Source: Streptomyces sp. NBC_01275
GTDB taxonomy: Bacteria; Actinomycetota; Actinomycetes; Streptomycetales; Streptomycetaceae
Assembly: GCF_026340655.1 (NCBI RefSeq)
Contig: NZ_JAPEOZ010000001.1
Coordinates: 2,418,001-2,482,000, forward strand
DNA length: 64,000 bases
Direction of reading: 5' to 3'
The notes beneath the pieces were generated by a model. The model did not search any database and was not told the origin of the DNA. It was given only the letters and a program-made list of their open reading frames with translations. This document shows positions 18,049 through 26,794 of this stretch, piece after piece; within the stretch, counting starts at the first letter, position 1, and each line of letters begins with the position of its first letter. The translations under genes were made by a program, and so were the position numbers.

Positions 18049-19272
18049 GTGGAAGTAACTCTGCTCGGTACCGGCGCCCCCGCGGGACTGCCCCGCCCCG
18101 ACTGTTCCTGCGCGGTGTGCGCGACCTCGCTCGGGGTGCACGCGCGCGCGGCGACCGCGTTGCTCGTGGACGGGGCGCTGTTGCTGGATCTGACGCCGGG
18201 CGCGGCGTTCGCGGCGGCGCGGGCGGGACGCTCGCTGGGCGGGGTGCGGCAGGTGCTGCTGTCGCATCCGCACGACGGGCCCCCGGTGGAGGTGCCGGCC
18301 GGGCTGCCGCAGCCGGGGCGGGTGCCGGACGGACGGGAGTTGACGCTGCTGACGGGGCATCGGGTGCGGGCGGTGGCGATGGACGCGCCGGGCACCGGGT
18401 ACGCGGTGACCGGCCCCGAGGGGCAGCGGCTGCTGTATCTGCCGCCGGGCGGCGCGCCCGCCGGGCTGGAGGAGGGGACGACGCCGGCCGAGCGGTACGA
18501 CATGGTCCTGGCGGATCTCGTGGGGCGGCCGGACGCCCTGGCGAAGCTGCGGGCGGTCGGCGCGGTGGGACCCACTACCGACGTCGTCGCCGTCCACCTG
18601 GACCACGGCGTGCCGCCGGGCGCGGAGTCGCGGCGCCGGCTCGCGGCGGCGGGCGCGCGGGCGGTGCCGGACGGGTCGACGCTGACCGTGGGGGTGTACG
18701 AGGACGTGCCGGACGTACCGCGGCGGACGCTGGTGCTGGGCGGCGCGCGGTCGGGGAAGTCGGTGGAGGCCGAGCGGCGGCTGGAGTCCTTCCCGGACGT
18801 GCTGTACGTGGCGACCGGCGGGACCCGGGGCGGGGACACCGAGTGGGCGTCGCGGGTCTCCGCGCACCGGGAGCGGCGGCCCGGCTCATGGCGTACGACG
18901 GAGACCTGCGACCTCGTGCCCCTGCTGGCCAAGGACGGGGCGCCGCTGCTGATCGACTGTCTGTCGCTGTGGCTGACGGACGTGATGGACGCCGTCGGGG
19001 CATGGGACGACGCGATGTGGGCGGACGGGGGCGAACGGGCGCTGCGCGGGCGGGTCGCGGAGTTGGCGGGGGCCGTGCGGTCGGCCCGGCGGACGGTGGT
19101 GCTGGTGTCCAACGAGGTGGGCTCGGGGATCGTGCCGGCCACGGCGTCCGGGCGACGCTACCGGGACGAGCTGGGCCGGCTCAACGCGGCGGTCGCGGGC
19201 GAGTGCGAGGAGGTCGTGCTGGTGGTGGCGGGGCAGGCGCTGGTCCTGCGGGGACCGGCGACCGGCGCCTGA
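18049..19272 (+). CDS. cobU: CobU fused to a degenerate metallo-beta-lactamase-like domain
   Basis: The C-terminal half (from about residue 225) is adenosylcobinamide kinase / adenosylcobinamide-phosphate guanylyltransferase, which activates cobinamide for nucleotide-loop assembly. It has the P-loop GGARSGKS at about 231-238, then SAHRERRPGSW and LIDCLSLWLTD. The N-terminal 220 residues look like a metallo-beta-lactamase-type fold (LLGTGAPAG at the start, LLSHPHDGPP), but HxHxDH is not intact, so metal hydrolase activity is doubtful. Together they give 407 residues against about 180 for plain CobU. GTG 18049 is the chosen start. cobT and cobS follow at a distance in this window. Confidence 0.9.
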   Translation: MEVTLLGTGAPAGLPRPDCSCAVCATSLGVHARAATALLVDGALLLDLTPGAAFAAARAGRSLGGVRQVLLSHPHDGPPVEVPAGLPQPGRVPDGRELTLLTGHRVRAVAMDAPGTGYAVTGPEGQRLLYLPPGGAPAGLEEGTTPAERYDMVLADLVGRPDALAKLRAVGAVGPTTDVVAVHLDHGVPPGAESRRRLAAAGARAVPDGSTLTVGVYEDVPDVPRRTLVLGGARSGKSVEAERRLESFPDVLYVATGGTRGGDTEWASRVSAHRERRPGSWRTTETCDLVPLLAKDGAPLLIDCLSLWLTDVMDAVGAWDDAMWADGGERALRGRVAELAGAVRSARRTVVLVSNEVGSGIVPATASGRRYRDELGRLNAAVAGECEEVVLVVAGQALVLRGPATGA

Positions 19273-19329
19273 CCGCAGGTTGCAGCTGGTTTCCCTGGTG
19301 GCCGATGGTCGGTGGCCGATGGCCGGTGA

Positions 19330-20232
19330 TCAGTCGCGGCGGGCGATGATCCGGTACGCGTTCGAGAAGCGGGTGCGGCGCAGGGCCGGGGCCAGGAGGT
19401 GGTCGGCGGCCGCGGCCAGGGCGACCAGAGGGCCGGCCGCTCGGCGCAGGGGGGTCCGGCGGGCGAAGAGTGAGACGGCCGCCGCCAGGTCGTGGGGGGT
19501 GTGGGGGGCCTTGCGGTCCGTCGCCACGATCTGGCAGCCCTGGGCCTCGAGTTCCGCCCGGAGGTTGGCCAGCGGGATCAGGTGGAGATGGCGGGGCTGG
19601 TCGTAGGAGTGCCACCACTTGCCCAGGAGGGCCGCGGACGCGCTGGCCGGGTCGGGGAGTTCGAGGAGGAGGTGGCCGCCCGGGCGCAGGGCCGTCAGCG
19701 CCGCCGCGAGCTCCTGTCTGGGGTCGCGGGTGTGTTCCAGGTGGTGCAGCATGCTGACCACGTCGTAGCGGCCGCGCAGCCGGGACAGGACCTCCGGGCT
19801 CGTCAACTGGCCCCGGTGGGCCTCGTCCAGCCGGCCCGCCGCTCGCGCCCGCTCCACTCTCGGGGTGGGGTCCACCCCGTCGAACGCCGTGTAGGCGAAC
19901 AGTTCCTTCGCCGTCTGAGGGAAGGCCGCGTCCCCGGTCCCCACATCCAGCCAACTTTCCGGCTCCGGGAAGGGCAGCATCGCCCGGGCCGTCGCCCTCA
20001 GGCGCCTGCGGCCGACCCGCTCGACGTCGCCCTGGACGTCGTACAGCCCGAGGCCCTCGGGGGTCAGGCGGGGGTTCTGGAAGGCGTGGGCGCAGTCGCG
20101 GCACTCGTCGACCACGAAGGTGCCGGGTCTGCGCTGGCGCAGGTCCGGGGCGCGCAGCCGGGTGCGCAGCCGTTTCGAGCCGCACCAGGGGCAGTCGTCG
20201 CGGCGCGGCTCGTGGACGGGCCTGGGGGGCAT
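19330..20232 (-). CDS. SAM-dependent methyltransferase with N-terminal CxxC zinc motif
   Basis: A 300-residue protein. Residues 10-45 carry two Cys pairs (CPWCGSK and CRDCAHAFQNP) typical of a zinc-binding N-terminus. Then follows a class I methyltransferase with SWLDVGTGDAAF as motif I and VSMLHHLEHTRDP as motif IV. Such proteins often modify sugars or cell-surface components, but the substrate here is unknown. ATG 20232 has GGAG eight bases upstream. It is flanked by cobU and divergent cobT without obvious functional linkage. Confidence 0.82.
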   Translation of the reverse strand: MPPRPVHEPRRDDCPWCGSKRLRTRLRAPDLRQRRPGTFVVDECRDCAHAFQNPRLTPEGLGLYDVQGDVERVGRRRLRATARAMLPFPEPESWLDVGTGDAAFPQTAKELFAYTAFDGVDPTPRVERARAAGRLDEAHRGQLTSPEVLSRLRGRYDVVSMLHHLEHTRDPRQELAAALTALRPGGHLLLELPDPASASAALLGKWWHSYDQPRHLHLIPLANLRAELEAQGCQIVATDRKAPHTPHDLAAAVSLFARRTPLRRAAGPLVALAAAADHLLAPALRRTRFSNAYRIIARRD

Positions 20233-20378
20233 GAGCGGCTCCGGAGGGGAGATCGAGCGGGAGACGGAACGTACGACAATTCGCAGTAAAACGGAACGTA
20301 TGGGATACCGATCTTGGGTGCAAAGACGTCGTGGGATTGTGGTGGCGATGTGGCGCGGAACCGTTCGATCGGTGCCGG

Positions 20379-20384
20379 TACTGT
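20379..20384 (+). promoter_or_regulatory. -10 box TACTGT before cobT
   Basis: TACTGT ends seven bases before ATG 20392; the absence of a Shine-Dalgarno sequence suggests a leaderless message. I saw no cobalamin riboswitch in this interval. Confidence 0.35.
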
Positions 20385-20391
20385 TCGGCGA

Positions 20392-21543
20392 ATGAGCTCG
20401 CTTAATCTCGACGACTTCACCGATCTGATCGAGCGCCCGGACGGCGGGATGCGCCGCGACGCGGAGGCCCGCCGGGAACGTCAGATCGTGCCGCCCGGAG
20501 CGCTGGGGCGACTGGACGACCTGGGTGAGTGGCTGGCGGCGGCGCAGGGCTCGGTGCCCGTACGGCCCATCGCGCGGCCGCGGGCGGTGCTGTTCGCCGG
20601 CGACCACGGGATCGCCGAGCTCGGCGTCTCGGCGCGAGCGGCGGGCAGCGCCTCGGAGTTGGTGCGCGAGATCCTGGCGGGCGGCCGCCCGGTGGCCGTG
20701 CTCGCCCGGCGGCTCGACGTGCCCGTGCGGATCGTCGACATGGCGCTGGACTGCCCGCCGGAGACGTTCCCCGAGGACGTCGTACGGCATCGGGTGCGGC
20801 GCGGCAGCGGCCGGATCGACGTCGAGGACGCGCTGACCCTGGAAGAGGCCGAGGCGGCCTTCCTCGCCGGGGTCGCGGTGGCCGACGAGGAGGCCGACTC
20901 CGGTACGGACCTGGTGGTGCTCGGCGATGTGAGCGTGGGCGGGACGACGGCGGCCGGCGTGCTGGTCGCGGCGCTGTGCGGGACCGACGCCTCCGTGGTG
21001 ACCGGGCGGGGCGGCGAGGCGATCGACGACCTGGTGTGGATGCGCAAGTGCGCCGCGATCCGGGACGCGCTGCGGCGGGCGCGGCCGGTGCTCGGGGAGC
21101 AGTTGCAGCTGCTGGCGACCGTGGGCGGCGCCGACCTCGCCGCCATGACGGGCTTTCTGCTCCAGTGCGCGGTACGGAAGTTGCCGGTGGTCCTGGACGG
21201 GGTCGTGGCGGCGGCGTGCGCGCTCGTCGGGCAGCGGATCGCGTTCCGGGCGCCGGACTGGTGGCTGGCGGCGCACAAGAGCGGCGAGCCGGGGCAGGCG
21301 AAGGCACTCGACCGGATGGCCCTGGAGCCGCTCCTGGACCAGGGCGTGACCGTGGGCGAGGGCGCGGGCGCACTGCTGGCGCTGCCCCTGGTCCAGGCCG
21401 CGGCGGCCCTGGCGGCGGAACTGCCGGAGAAGCCGCAGGAGACCGCTTCCGAGGAGCCCGAGAAGGACCCCGACAAGGACTCCCACGAGGCGGCGGACGA
21501 GGAGTCGGAGAGGCACTCGGACGAGGGGCCGGAGAAGGAGTAA
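20392..21543 (+). CDS. cobT: Nicotinate-nucleotide--dimethylbenzimidazole phosphoribosyltransferase
   Basis: Makes alpha-ribazole phosphate, the lower-ligand precursor of cobalamin. Visible family features are FAGDHGIAELGVS near the N-terminus, VVLGDVSVGGTTAAG in the middle, and the catalytic Glu in VTVGEGAGALL. The 383-residue product carries an extra hydrophilic acidic tail of about 45 residues (Glu/Lys/Asp/Ser-rich, from about 340) not needed for the enzyme fold. ATG 20392 is preferred to longer in-frame starts because of the -10 spacing. Confidence 0.93.
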   Translation: MSSLNLDDFTDLIERPDGGMRRDAEARRERQIVPPGALGRLDDLGEWLAAAQGSVPVRPIARPRAVLFAGDHGIAELGVSARAAGSASELVREILAGGRPVAVLARRLDVPVRIVDMALDCPPETFPEDVVRHRVRRGSGRIDVEDALTLEEAEAAFLAGVAVADEEADSGTDLVVLGDVSVGGTTAAGVLVAALCGTDASVVTGRGGEAIDDLVWMRKCAAIRDALRRARPVLGEQLQLLATVGGADLAAMTGFLLQCAVRKLPVVLDGVVAAACALVGQRIAFRAPDWWLAAHKSGEPGQAKALDRMALEPLLDQGVTVGEGAGALLALPLVQAAAALAAELPEKPQETASEEPEKDPDKDSHEAADEESERHSDEGPEKE

Positions 21544-21610
21544 AAGGAGTAAAGGGACAGGCGGCCCAAAAGAGCGGATCTATGGAAGTGCACCCATATG
21601 ATCACCGCTC

Positions 21611-23326
21611 ATGGGAAATGCCCGGGCCGCCGCCTTCACCGTCTGGTATCTGCGTGCCGTCGCGTTCGTCAACTTCCTCAGTGCGATGTCGGTCTCCCTG
21701 GGGCAGGACGTACGGCGCCACAACCAGGAGGACTTCTTCACCCCGTATCTGCTGACGGCCGGGTTCGCCTCGGGTGTCTTCACCGCGTTCCTCGCCGTCA
21801 CCATGCGGCGGCGCAAGCGGGCCGCGTGGATCCTGAACCTCGCGCTGAGCGGGACGTTCCTGGGCCTGTTCGCGCTCGCCATGGCGTTCCCCGAGATCCG
21901 CCGCCATCCACAGAACTGGGTCTCGCTGGGGCTGACCGCCGCCTTCGTCGCCGCGCTGGTCGCCGGGCGGCGGGAGTTCTACGCCAAGGGCGACCGGACC
22001 AATCCGAAACTCGCCGCGGCCGTCGGGACCGGCGGGCTGCTCGGCGCCTCGCTGCTGGCCGCGCTGCTGGTGACCGTCACCAACCGGGCGCAGACGCCCT
22101 CCACGTTCCTCGAACGCTGGCGGTACGGCACGCTCCGGCTGGTCTCGGTCGCCGCCGAGGAGTCCCACTACTCCGGCATCGCCACGCCCACCTGGGTCGA
22201 CGTCGCCGTCAACGTCCTGAGCACCGTGCTCGTCCTCGCCGTGCTGTACGCGGCCTTCCGCTCCCGGCGGGCCGTCGACCCGCTCACCGAGGACGACGAG
22301 AAACGGCTGCGGGAGCTGCTGGAGCGGCACGGCGAGCGGGACTCCCTCGGGTACTTCGCGCTGCGCCGGGAGAAGAGCGTGCGCTGGTCGCCCACGGGGA
22401 AGGCGGCCCTCGCCTACCGGGTCGTGGGCGGGGTGTCGCTGGCCTCCGGGGATCCGCTCGGGGACCCGGAGGCCTGGCCGGGGGCGATCGAGCCGTGGCT
22501 CGCCGAGGCGCGGGCGCACGGATGGATCCCGGCGGTGATGGGGGCGAGCGAGGAGGCCGGGACCGTGTACGCGCGGCACGGTCTCGACGCGCTGGAGCTC
22601 GGGGACGAGGCCCTGGTCGAGGTCGCCGAGTTCACCCTCGAAGGACGGGCGATGCGGACCGTGCGGCAGGCGTACAACCGGGTGCGGCGGGCCGGGTACA
22701 CCGTGCGCGTACGGCGGCACGAGGACATCCCGGCCGACGAGATGACGTACCTCGTGCGGCGCGCCGACGACTGGCGGGACGGGGCCACCGAGCGCGGGTT
22801 CAGCATGGCGCTGGGGCGGCTCGCGGACCCGGAGGACGGGCGCTGCGTGATGCTGGAGTGCACTGACGCGCAGGGCGAACTGCGGGCGCTGCTCTCCTTC
22901 GTGCCGTGGGGACCGCACGGGCTGTCCCTGGACCTGATGCGGCGGGACCGGGAGTCCGACAACGGGCTGATGGAGTTCATGGTCATCGAGCTGCTGCGGG
23001 GAGCCCGGGAGATCGGCATCACCCAGGTCTCGCTCAACTTCGCCGTGTTCCGGTCGGTGTTCGAACGGGGCGCACGGCTCGGCGCCGGGCCGGTGCTGCG
23101 GCTGTGGCGGTCGCTGCTCAGCTTCTTCTCGCGCTGGTGGCAGATCGAGTCGCTGTACCGCGCCAACGCCAAGTACCGGCCCATCTGGGAGCCGAGGTTC
23201 CTGCTCTTCGAGAAGAGCGCGGACCTGCCCCGCATCGCCATCGCGGCGGCGCGGGCGGAGGGCTTCCTGGAGGCGCCGGGACTGCCGAAGTGGCTGCACC
23301 GCAGGCATCTGGAGACCCACCGATGA
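21611..23326 (+). CDS. MprF-like phosphatidylglycerol aminoacyltransferase (DUF2156)
   Basis: A 571-residue membrane protein with about six N-terminal helices (residues 8-215) and a cytosolic C-terminal domain with the DUF2156 / lysylphosphatidylglycerol-synthase pattern (SLGYFALRREKSVRWS, SLASGDPLGDP, FSMALGRLADPEDGRCVM, GLSLDLMRRD, NFAVFRSVFERGARLG). Family members transfer amino acids from tRNA to phosphatidylglycerol, reducing negative surface charge. It lacks the full set of N-terminal flippase helices of MprF. Its stop overlaps the start of the next gene (ATGA), so the two are coupled. Confidence 0.87.
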   Translation: MGNARAAAFTVWYLRAVAFVNFLSAMSVSLGQDVRRHNQEDFFTPYLLTAGFASGVFTAFLAVTMRRRKRAAWILNLALSGTFLGLFALAMAFPEIRRHPQNWVSLGLTAAFVAALVAGRREFYAKGDRTNPKLAAAVGTGGLLGASLLAALLVTVTNRAQTPSTFLERWRYGTLRLVSVAAEESHYSGIATPTWVDVAVNVLSTVLVLAVLYAAFRSRRAVDPLTEDDEKRLRELLERHGERDSLGYFALRREKSVRWSPTGKAALAYRVVGGVSLASGDPLGDPEAWPGAIEPWLAEARAHGWIPAVMGASEEAGTVYARHGLDALELGDEALVEVAEFTLEGRAMRTVRQAYNRVRRAGYTVRVRRHEDIPADEMTYLVRRADDWRDGATERGFSMALGRLADPEDGRCVMLECTDAQGELRALLSFVPWGPHGLSLDLMRRDRESDNGLMEFMVIELLRGAREIGITQVSLNFAVFRSVFERGARLGAGPVLRLWRSLLSFFSRWWQIESLYRANAKYRPIWEPRFLLFEKSADLPRIAIAAARAEGFLEAPGLPKWLHRRHLETHR

Positions 23327-24051
23327 GACCGCTCGCCCGCTGGGCCCGCGCCGAGTGGGGGCCGCTGTACAGGGCCGTACGCAAGCCCCTGGTGAAACGG
23401 CGGCTTCGGGCGATCCCGATGACGCTCGGGGCGGTGTGCCTGACGGCGGCCCTACAGGTCGTGCAGAACCAGTCCTGGGGCTACCGGCTCGTGCAGAACC
23501 TCGGGGCCGTGCGGGCCGAGGACCCTCTGTGGCTCGCCCTGCTGCGCACCCCGCTCTCCCTCTTCGTCCCGGCGCTGGACCTGCCCGTGTGGGGTGCGCT
23601 CGCACAGGTTCTGCTGGTGTTCGGGATCGCCGAGATCTGTCTGGGCTGGTGGCGCACCCTCGTCATCGCCTACGCCGCCACCCTCGCCGGCACGCTGTAC
23701 GCGCGCGTGGGCGTCGCCCTCGGCCCCGGCGCCCCGTTCGGCCTGCCCGGCTCCGACGCCCGGATCGTCGACACCGGCCCCTCGGCGGCCGTGGTCGGCC
23801 TCGCGGTCTTCCTGGGCTGGCGACACGGCGCGTACCTCACGGCGGCCGCGGTGATCCTGGCGATGGTCGTCGAGGTGCTGTTGAAGAACAACCTGGCCGG
23901 CAAGGAACACCTGGCGGCGATCGCGGCGGTACTGGCCCTGTGCGGAGCGGCGGAACTACGCCGCCGCCGACGGGGGCGGTGGGCCGGGCGGGGCCGACGG
24001 GGAGGGCTCAGGAAGCCGGTGGGCGCGAGCGGGGGGCGGGGCGGCGGCTGA
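23323..24051 (+). CDS. Polytopic membrane protein, rhomboid-like
   Basis: A 242-residue protein with about six hydrophobic helices and a basic, Gly/Arg-rich tail. The helix containing DTGPSAAVVGLAVF resembles the rhomboid GxS segment, and a later helix begins KEHLAAIAAVLALCG with a histidine where a rhomboid dyad would have one. I therefore call it rhomboid-like; whether it is proteolytic is unproven. It begins in the ATGA overlap with the MprF-like gene. The repetitive DNA that follows is non-coding. Confidence 0.7.
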   Translation: MRPLARWARAEWGPLYRAVRKPLVKRRLRAIPMTLGAVCLTAALQVVQNQSWGYRLVQNLGAVRAEDPLWLALLRTPLSLFVPALDLPVWGALAQVLLVFGIAEICLGWWRTLVIAYAATLAGTLYARVGVALGPGAPFGLPGSDARIVDTGPSAAVVGLAVFLGWRHGAYLTAAAVILAMVVEVLLKNNLAGKEHLAAIAAVLALCGAAELRRRRRGRWAGRGRRGGLRKPVGASGGRGGG

Positions 24052-24081
24052 GGCTGCGGCGGCTGCGGCGACGGCTGCTGA

Positions 24082-24170
24082 GGCGGCTGGCGGCTGGCGG
24101 CTGGCGGCTGGCGGCTGGCGGCTGGCGGCTGGCGGCTGGCGGCTGGCGGCTGGCGGCTGGCGGCTGGCGG
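24082..24170. repeat. Heptanucleotide tandem repeat (GGCGGCT), about 12.7 copies
   Basis: An almost perfect 7-bp array of 89 bases lies in the gap between the convergent rhomboid-like gene and the HIHH membrane protein gene. Unit length is not a multiple of three and the array is outside both coding regions. It is prone to slippage and could fold as RNA. Confidence 0.9.
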
Positions 24171-24237
24171 CAGCGCACGGTCGTCTCCACTCTCCGGTCA
24201 GCTGCACTCTCCGGTCACCAGCATCGGCGTTCGTCCG

Positions 24238-25002
24238 TCATCCGCCCTCGCCCGACTGCGCGAGCTCCGCGTCCGTCTTGCCGCCCAGCCAGTCGCCTAT
24301 CAGGCGGCGGGGGCGGGCCCAGCGGCGGTCGTGGTGGTAGGCGCGGAGGATCGCTCTGGCTCGGGCGCGGGGGCGGCGGCGGTAGAAGCGGCGGGCCCAG
24401 GGGGAGCCCGGGCGGGCCAGCCGTACCAGGCCGATCAGGCCCACCAACGGGACGATCACGCTGAAGATCGCCATCCGGGCCTTGCCCTTGCTCAGCACGG
24501 CCAACGAGAAGAGGAAGTTGACCGCGACGGTCGAGATGACGCTCCCCCGGTCCTGGAGCTCGTCCTGGCTCATGTCGTTGACGCCGAACGGCGCGAAGCC
24601 CACCAGCAGCAGTCCGACCAGCGCCGCCGCCAGGACGACGACCTCGACGCTCTTGCGCCCGGCCTCGGTCCAGTACACGTCGTCGAGGTGCACGATCAGC
24701 GCGAACTCGTCGAGGACGAGGCCCGTGCCGATGCCGAAGACCACCGCGAAGACGACCGCCCCGAAGCCGTGCCGGCCGCTCGCCACCGCGCCGAAGCCGC
24801 CCGCGACGGTCAGCACGACCCCGGGCACCACATGGTGGATGTGCACCCCGCCGGAGCTGATGTTGCCGAAGGGCCCCTTGCCCGCCCGGATGAGACGGGT
24901 GACGACCCGGGTGATCAGGAAGGTGAGCACGAACGCGGCCAGGGCGACGAGCAGGGGGAGTTTCCCCGGTTCGACGATGTTGCGCTGCAGCCAGTGGCCC
25001 AT
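24238..25002 (-). CDS. Conserved integral membrane protein with HIHH motif
   Basis: A 254-residue protein with about six hydrophobic segments. The pattern GGVHIHHVVPG after the first helix and VLDEFALIVHLDDVYW further on place His and acidic residues near the membrane surface, as in metal-binding membrane enzymes, but I cannot assign a family. The C-terminal 60 residues are Arg-rich. The ATG at 25002 is the first start. It is divergent from cobS. Confidence 0.75.
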   Translation of the reverse strand: MGHWLQRNIVEPGKLPLLVALAAFVLTFLITRVVTRLIRAGKGPFGNISSGGVHIHHVVPGVVLTVAGGFGAVASGRHGFGAVVFAVVFGIGTGLVLDEFALIVHLDDVYWTEAGRKSVEVVVLAAALVGLLLVGFAPFGVNDMSQDELQDRGSVISTVAVNFLFSLAVLSKGKARMAIFSVIVPLVGLIGLVRLARPGSPWARRFYRRRPRARARAILRAYHHDRRWARPRRLIGDWLGGKTDAELAQSGEGG

Positions 25003-25057
25003 GTCCCCAGTCTCTCGGGGAGCCGGGCGGGCTGCCCGGCCGGTGCGGCGACCGGGC

Positions 25058-25063
25058 TACCCT
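25058..25063 (+). promoter_or_regulatory. -10 box TACCCT before cobS
   Basis: TACCCT ends six bases before GTG 25070, the same arrangement seen at other genes here; it suggests a leaderless message. Confidence 0.4.
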
Positions 25064-25069
25064 GCCGAC

Positions 25070-25891
25070 GTGTCCACGCCCCCGCCGCCTCCGCCGCCTC
25101 CGTCGTCCTCGCCGCCCCAGCCTCTCGACGGCCTCCGTTTCGCCTTCGGCACGCTCACCGTCCTCCCGGTCAGGGTGACCCGCTGGGACCGCCGGGCCGC
25201 GCGCGCGGGCATGCTGAGCGCCCCCGTGGTCGGGCTGGTCGTCGGCGGCTGCGCGGCGGGGCTGGGGCTGCTGCTCCTCTTCCTGGGCGCGAGCCCCCTT
25301 CTCGCGGGCGTCGCCTCCACCGCCGTACCCGCCGTCCTCACGCGGGGTCTGCACCTCGACGGGCTGGCCGACACCGCCGACGGGCTGGGCAGCGGGAAGC
25401 CCGCGGAGGACGCGCTGCGGATCATGAAGCAGTCGGACATCGGACCGTTCGGCGTGCTCACGCTCGTGCTGGTGCTGCTCGCCCAGGCGGCCGCGCTGGC
25501 GCAGCTCTACGACGCCTCCTGGGCGCGGGGCGCGATCGCGGCCGTGACCGCGGCGGTCGCCGGACGGCTGGCGCTCACCCTGGCCGCCCGCGCCGGGGTC
25601 CCGGCCGCCCGCCCCGAGGGGCTGGGCGCGGCGGTCGCCGGGGTGGTCCCGGCGCCGGGCGCGCTGGCGGTGACGGCCGCCTGCACACTCGCGGCGGCGG
25701 CCTGCGCGTGGGCACTCGGGGGGTACGACAGCGTGCGTACGGCGGTCGCGGTCGTCCTCGCGCTGGCCGTCGGCGAACTCCTGCTACGTCACTGCACGCG
25801 CCGCTTCGGCGGGGTCACCGGCGATGTCTTCGGCGGCCTGGCGGAGACGGCGACGACGACCGCGCTCGTGGTGCTGTGCCTGGGGAGTTGA
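25070..25891 (+). CDS. cobS: Adenosylcobinamide-GDP ribazoletransferase (cobalamin synthase)
   Basis: Joins GDP-cobinamide to alpha-ribazole in the membrane, completing cobalamin. The 273-residue product begins with an unusual run of about eight prolines, then the CobS core: GLRFAFGTLTVLPVR, the metal-binding HLDGLADTADGLGSG, KQSDIGPFG and RRFGGVTGDVFGG, with several hydrophobic helices. GTG 25070 is chosen from the promoter spacing. The stop codon lies within the first unit of a 17-bp tandem repeat. Confidence 0.93.
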   Translation: MSTPPPPPPPPSSSPPQPLDGLRFAFGTLTVLPVRVTRWDRRAARAGMLSAPVVGLVVGGCAAGLGLLLLFLGASPLLAGVASTAVPAVLTRGLHLDGLADTADGLGSGKPAEDALRIMKQSDIGPFGVLTLVLVLLAQAAALAQLYDASWARGAIAAVTAAVAGRLALTLAARAGVPAARPEGLGAAVAGVVPAPGALAVTAACTLAAAACAWALGGYDSVRTAVAVVLALAVGELLLRHCTRRFGGVTGDVFGGLAETATTTALVVLCLGS

Positions 25892-25963
25892 CGGACCTGG
25901 AGAGTTGACCGGCCTGGGGAGTTGACTGGCCTGGGAAGTTGACTGGCCTGGGAAGTTGACGGG
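25879..25963 (+). repeat. 17-bp tandem repeat, 5 copies, overlapping the cobS stop
   Basis: Five units of the form CCTGGGGAGTTGACNGG start at 25879, 25896, 25913, 25930 and 25947. The TGA of the first unit is the cobS stop codon. Each unit contains TTGAC, a -35-like pentamer, at a fixed 17-bp period. Confidence 0.9.
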
Positions 25964-25990
25964 GCATGAGGCAGGACCAGGCCGTCGGCG

Positions 25991-26794
25991 TCAGCAGGCC
26001 TCGCGCCACGCGCCCAGCTCGTACTTCTTCAGCAGGGAACTCAGCTTCAGGCGGCGGGAGTCGGCGCAGAAGCGGCTCGTGGGGAGCTCGTACTCGACGT
26101 GGAAGACGGCCTTGCCCGCCTCGATGAACGGGGTCAGGTCGTCGCACTCCTCGTACTGGGCGCACTGTTCGTTGACCGCGAAGTCGAAGTCGTCGACGAG
26201 CTGCGGGATCTGGTCGAGGTCGTTCTTCAGGCCGACCGACAGGCCCCGGTCGTGGGCGAGTTCGGCGATGAGCCGGTTGTAGCGGAGCTGGTCTGCGGCC
26301 TTGATCGGGAAGCCGGTCGTGTTCTTGTAGCCGTCCATGTTGTCCGGCTCGACCGCGTCGAAGCCCTTCTCGCGGCACATGTCGAGGCGAGCCGCCATCA
26401 GGGGTTTCAGGACGTCGGTGCGGCGGATGTCGAGCCAGCGCTCGCCGTCCCAGCCGTTTCCCTTGCCCAGCACGGACTTGGGGAACTCGTCGGCGTCGGG
26501 ACGCCAGTCCTCCCAGGCGCCGGTGGACAGGTAGCAGATGACCTTGCGGCCGTCGCGGTGCAGGTCGGCGACCGTGTCCGCGGTGTGGTCGAAGCCGTCG
26601 ACGTCGTAGACCGGCACGTCGATCGAGGTGTCCAGCCGACCGCTGAGCTGCCACTGCCAGTCGATGCCGGGGGCGGGCCGCCAGCGCTGCCCGGCCGCGT
26701 CGGAAGTCCTGCCGTCCGGAGCGTCGTCCGGCGCGGAGGCGCAGCCCGCGAGCGGCAGCAGAAAGAGGGTCAGGAGCAGGATCGGGCGTCTCAC
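25991..26794 (-). CDS. Secreted lipoprotein, GH114-type (endo-alpha-1,4-polygalactosaminidase-like)
   Basis: A 267-residue protein with a lipoprotein signal (LPLAGC at residues 13-18). The TIM-barrel motifs of the GH114 family are visible: WQWQLSG, VYDVDGFDHT, VICYLSTGAWEDWRPD, LDIR and the acidic GFDAVEPDNMDGY. Family members cleave galactosaminogalactan; here the polymer could be a cell-surface glycan. It lies downstream of the 17-bp repeats and is divergent from pepA. Confidence 0.88.
   Translation of the reverse strand: MRRPILLLTLFLLPLAGCASAPDDAPDGRTSDAAGQRWRPAPGIDWQWQLSGRLDTSIDVPVYDVDGFDHTADTVADLHRDGRKVICYLSTGAWEDWRPDADEFPKSVLGKGNGWDGERWLDIRRTDVLKPLMAARLDMCREKGFDAVEPDNMDGYKNTTGFPIKAADQLRYNRLIAELAHDRGLSVGLKNDLDQIPQLVDDFDFAVNEQCAQYEECDDLTPFIEAGKAVFHVEYELPTSRFCADSRRLKLSSLLKKYELGAWREAC

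Noticed and set aside
18049..25891. Cobalamin riboswitch upstream of cobU, cobT or cobS
   Set aside because: I saw no B12-box-like conserved segments in any of the three upstream gaps, which are also short.
25879..25963. CRISPR array
   Set aside because: The 17-bp units are directly adjacent without spacers; the same applies to all other arrays here.
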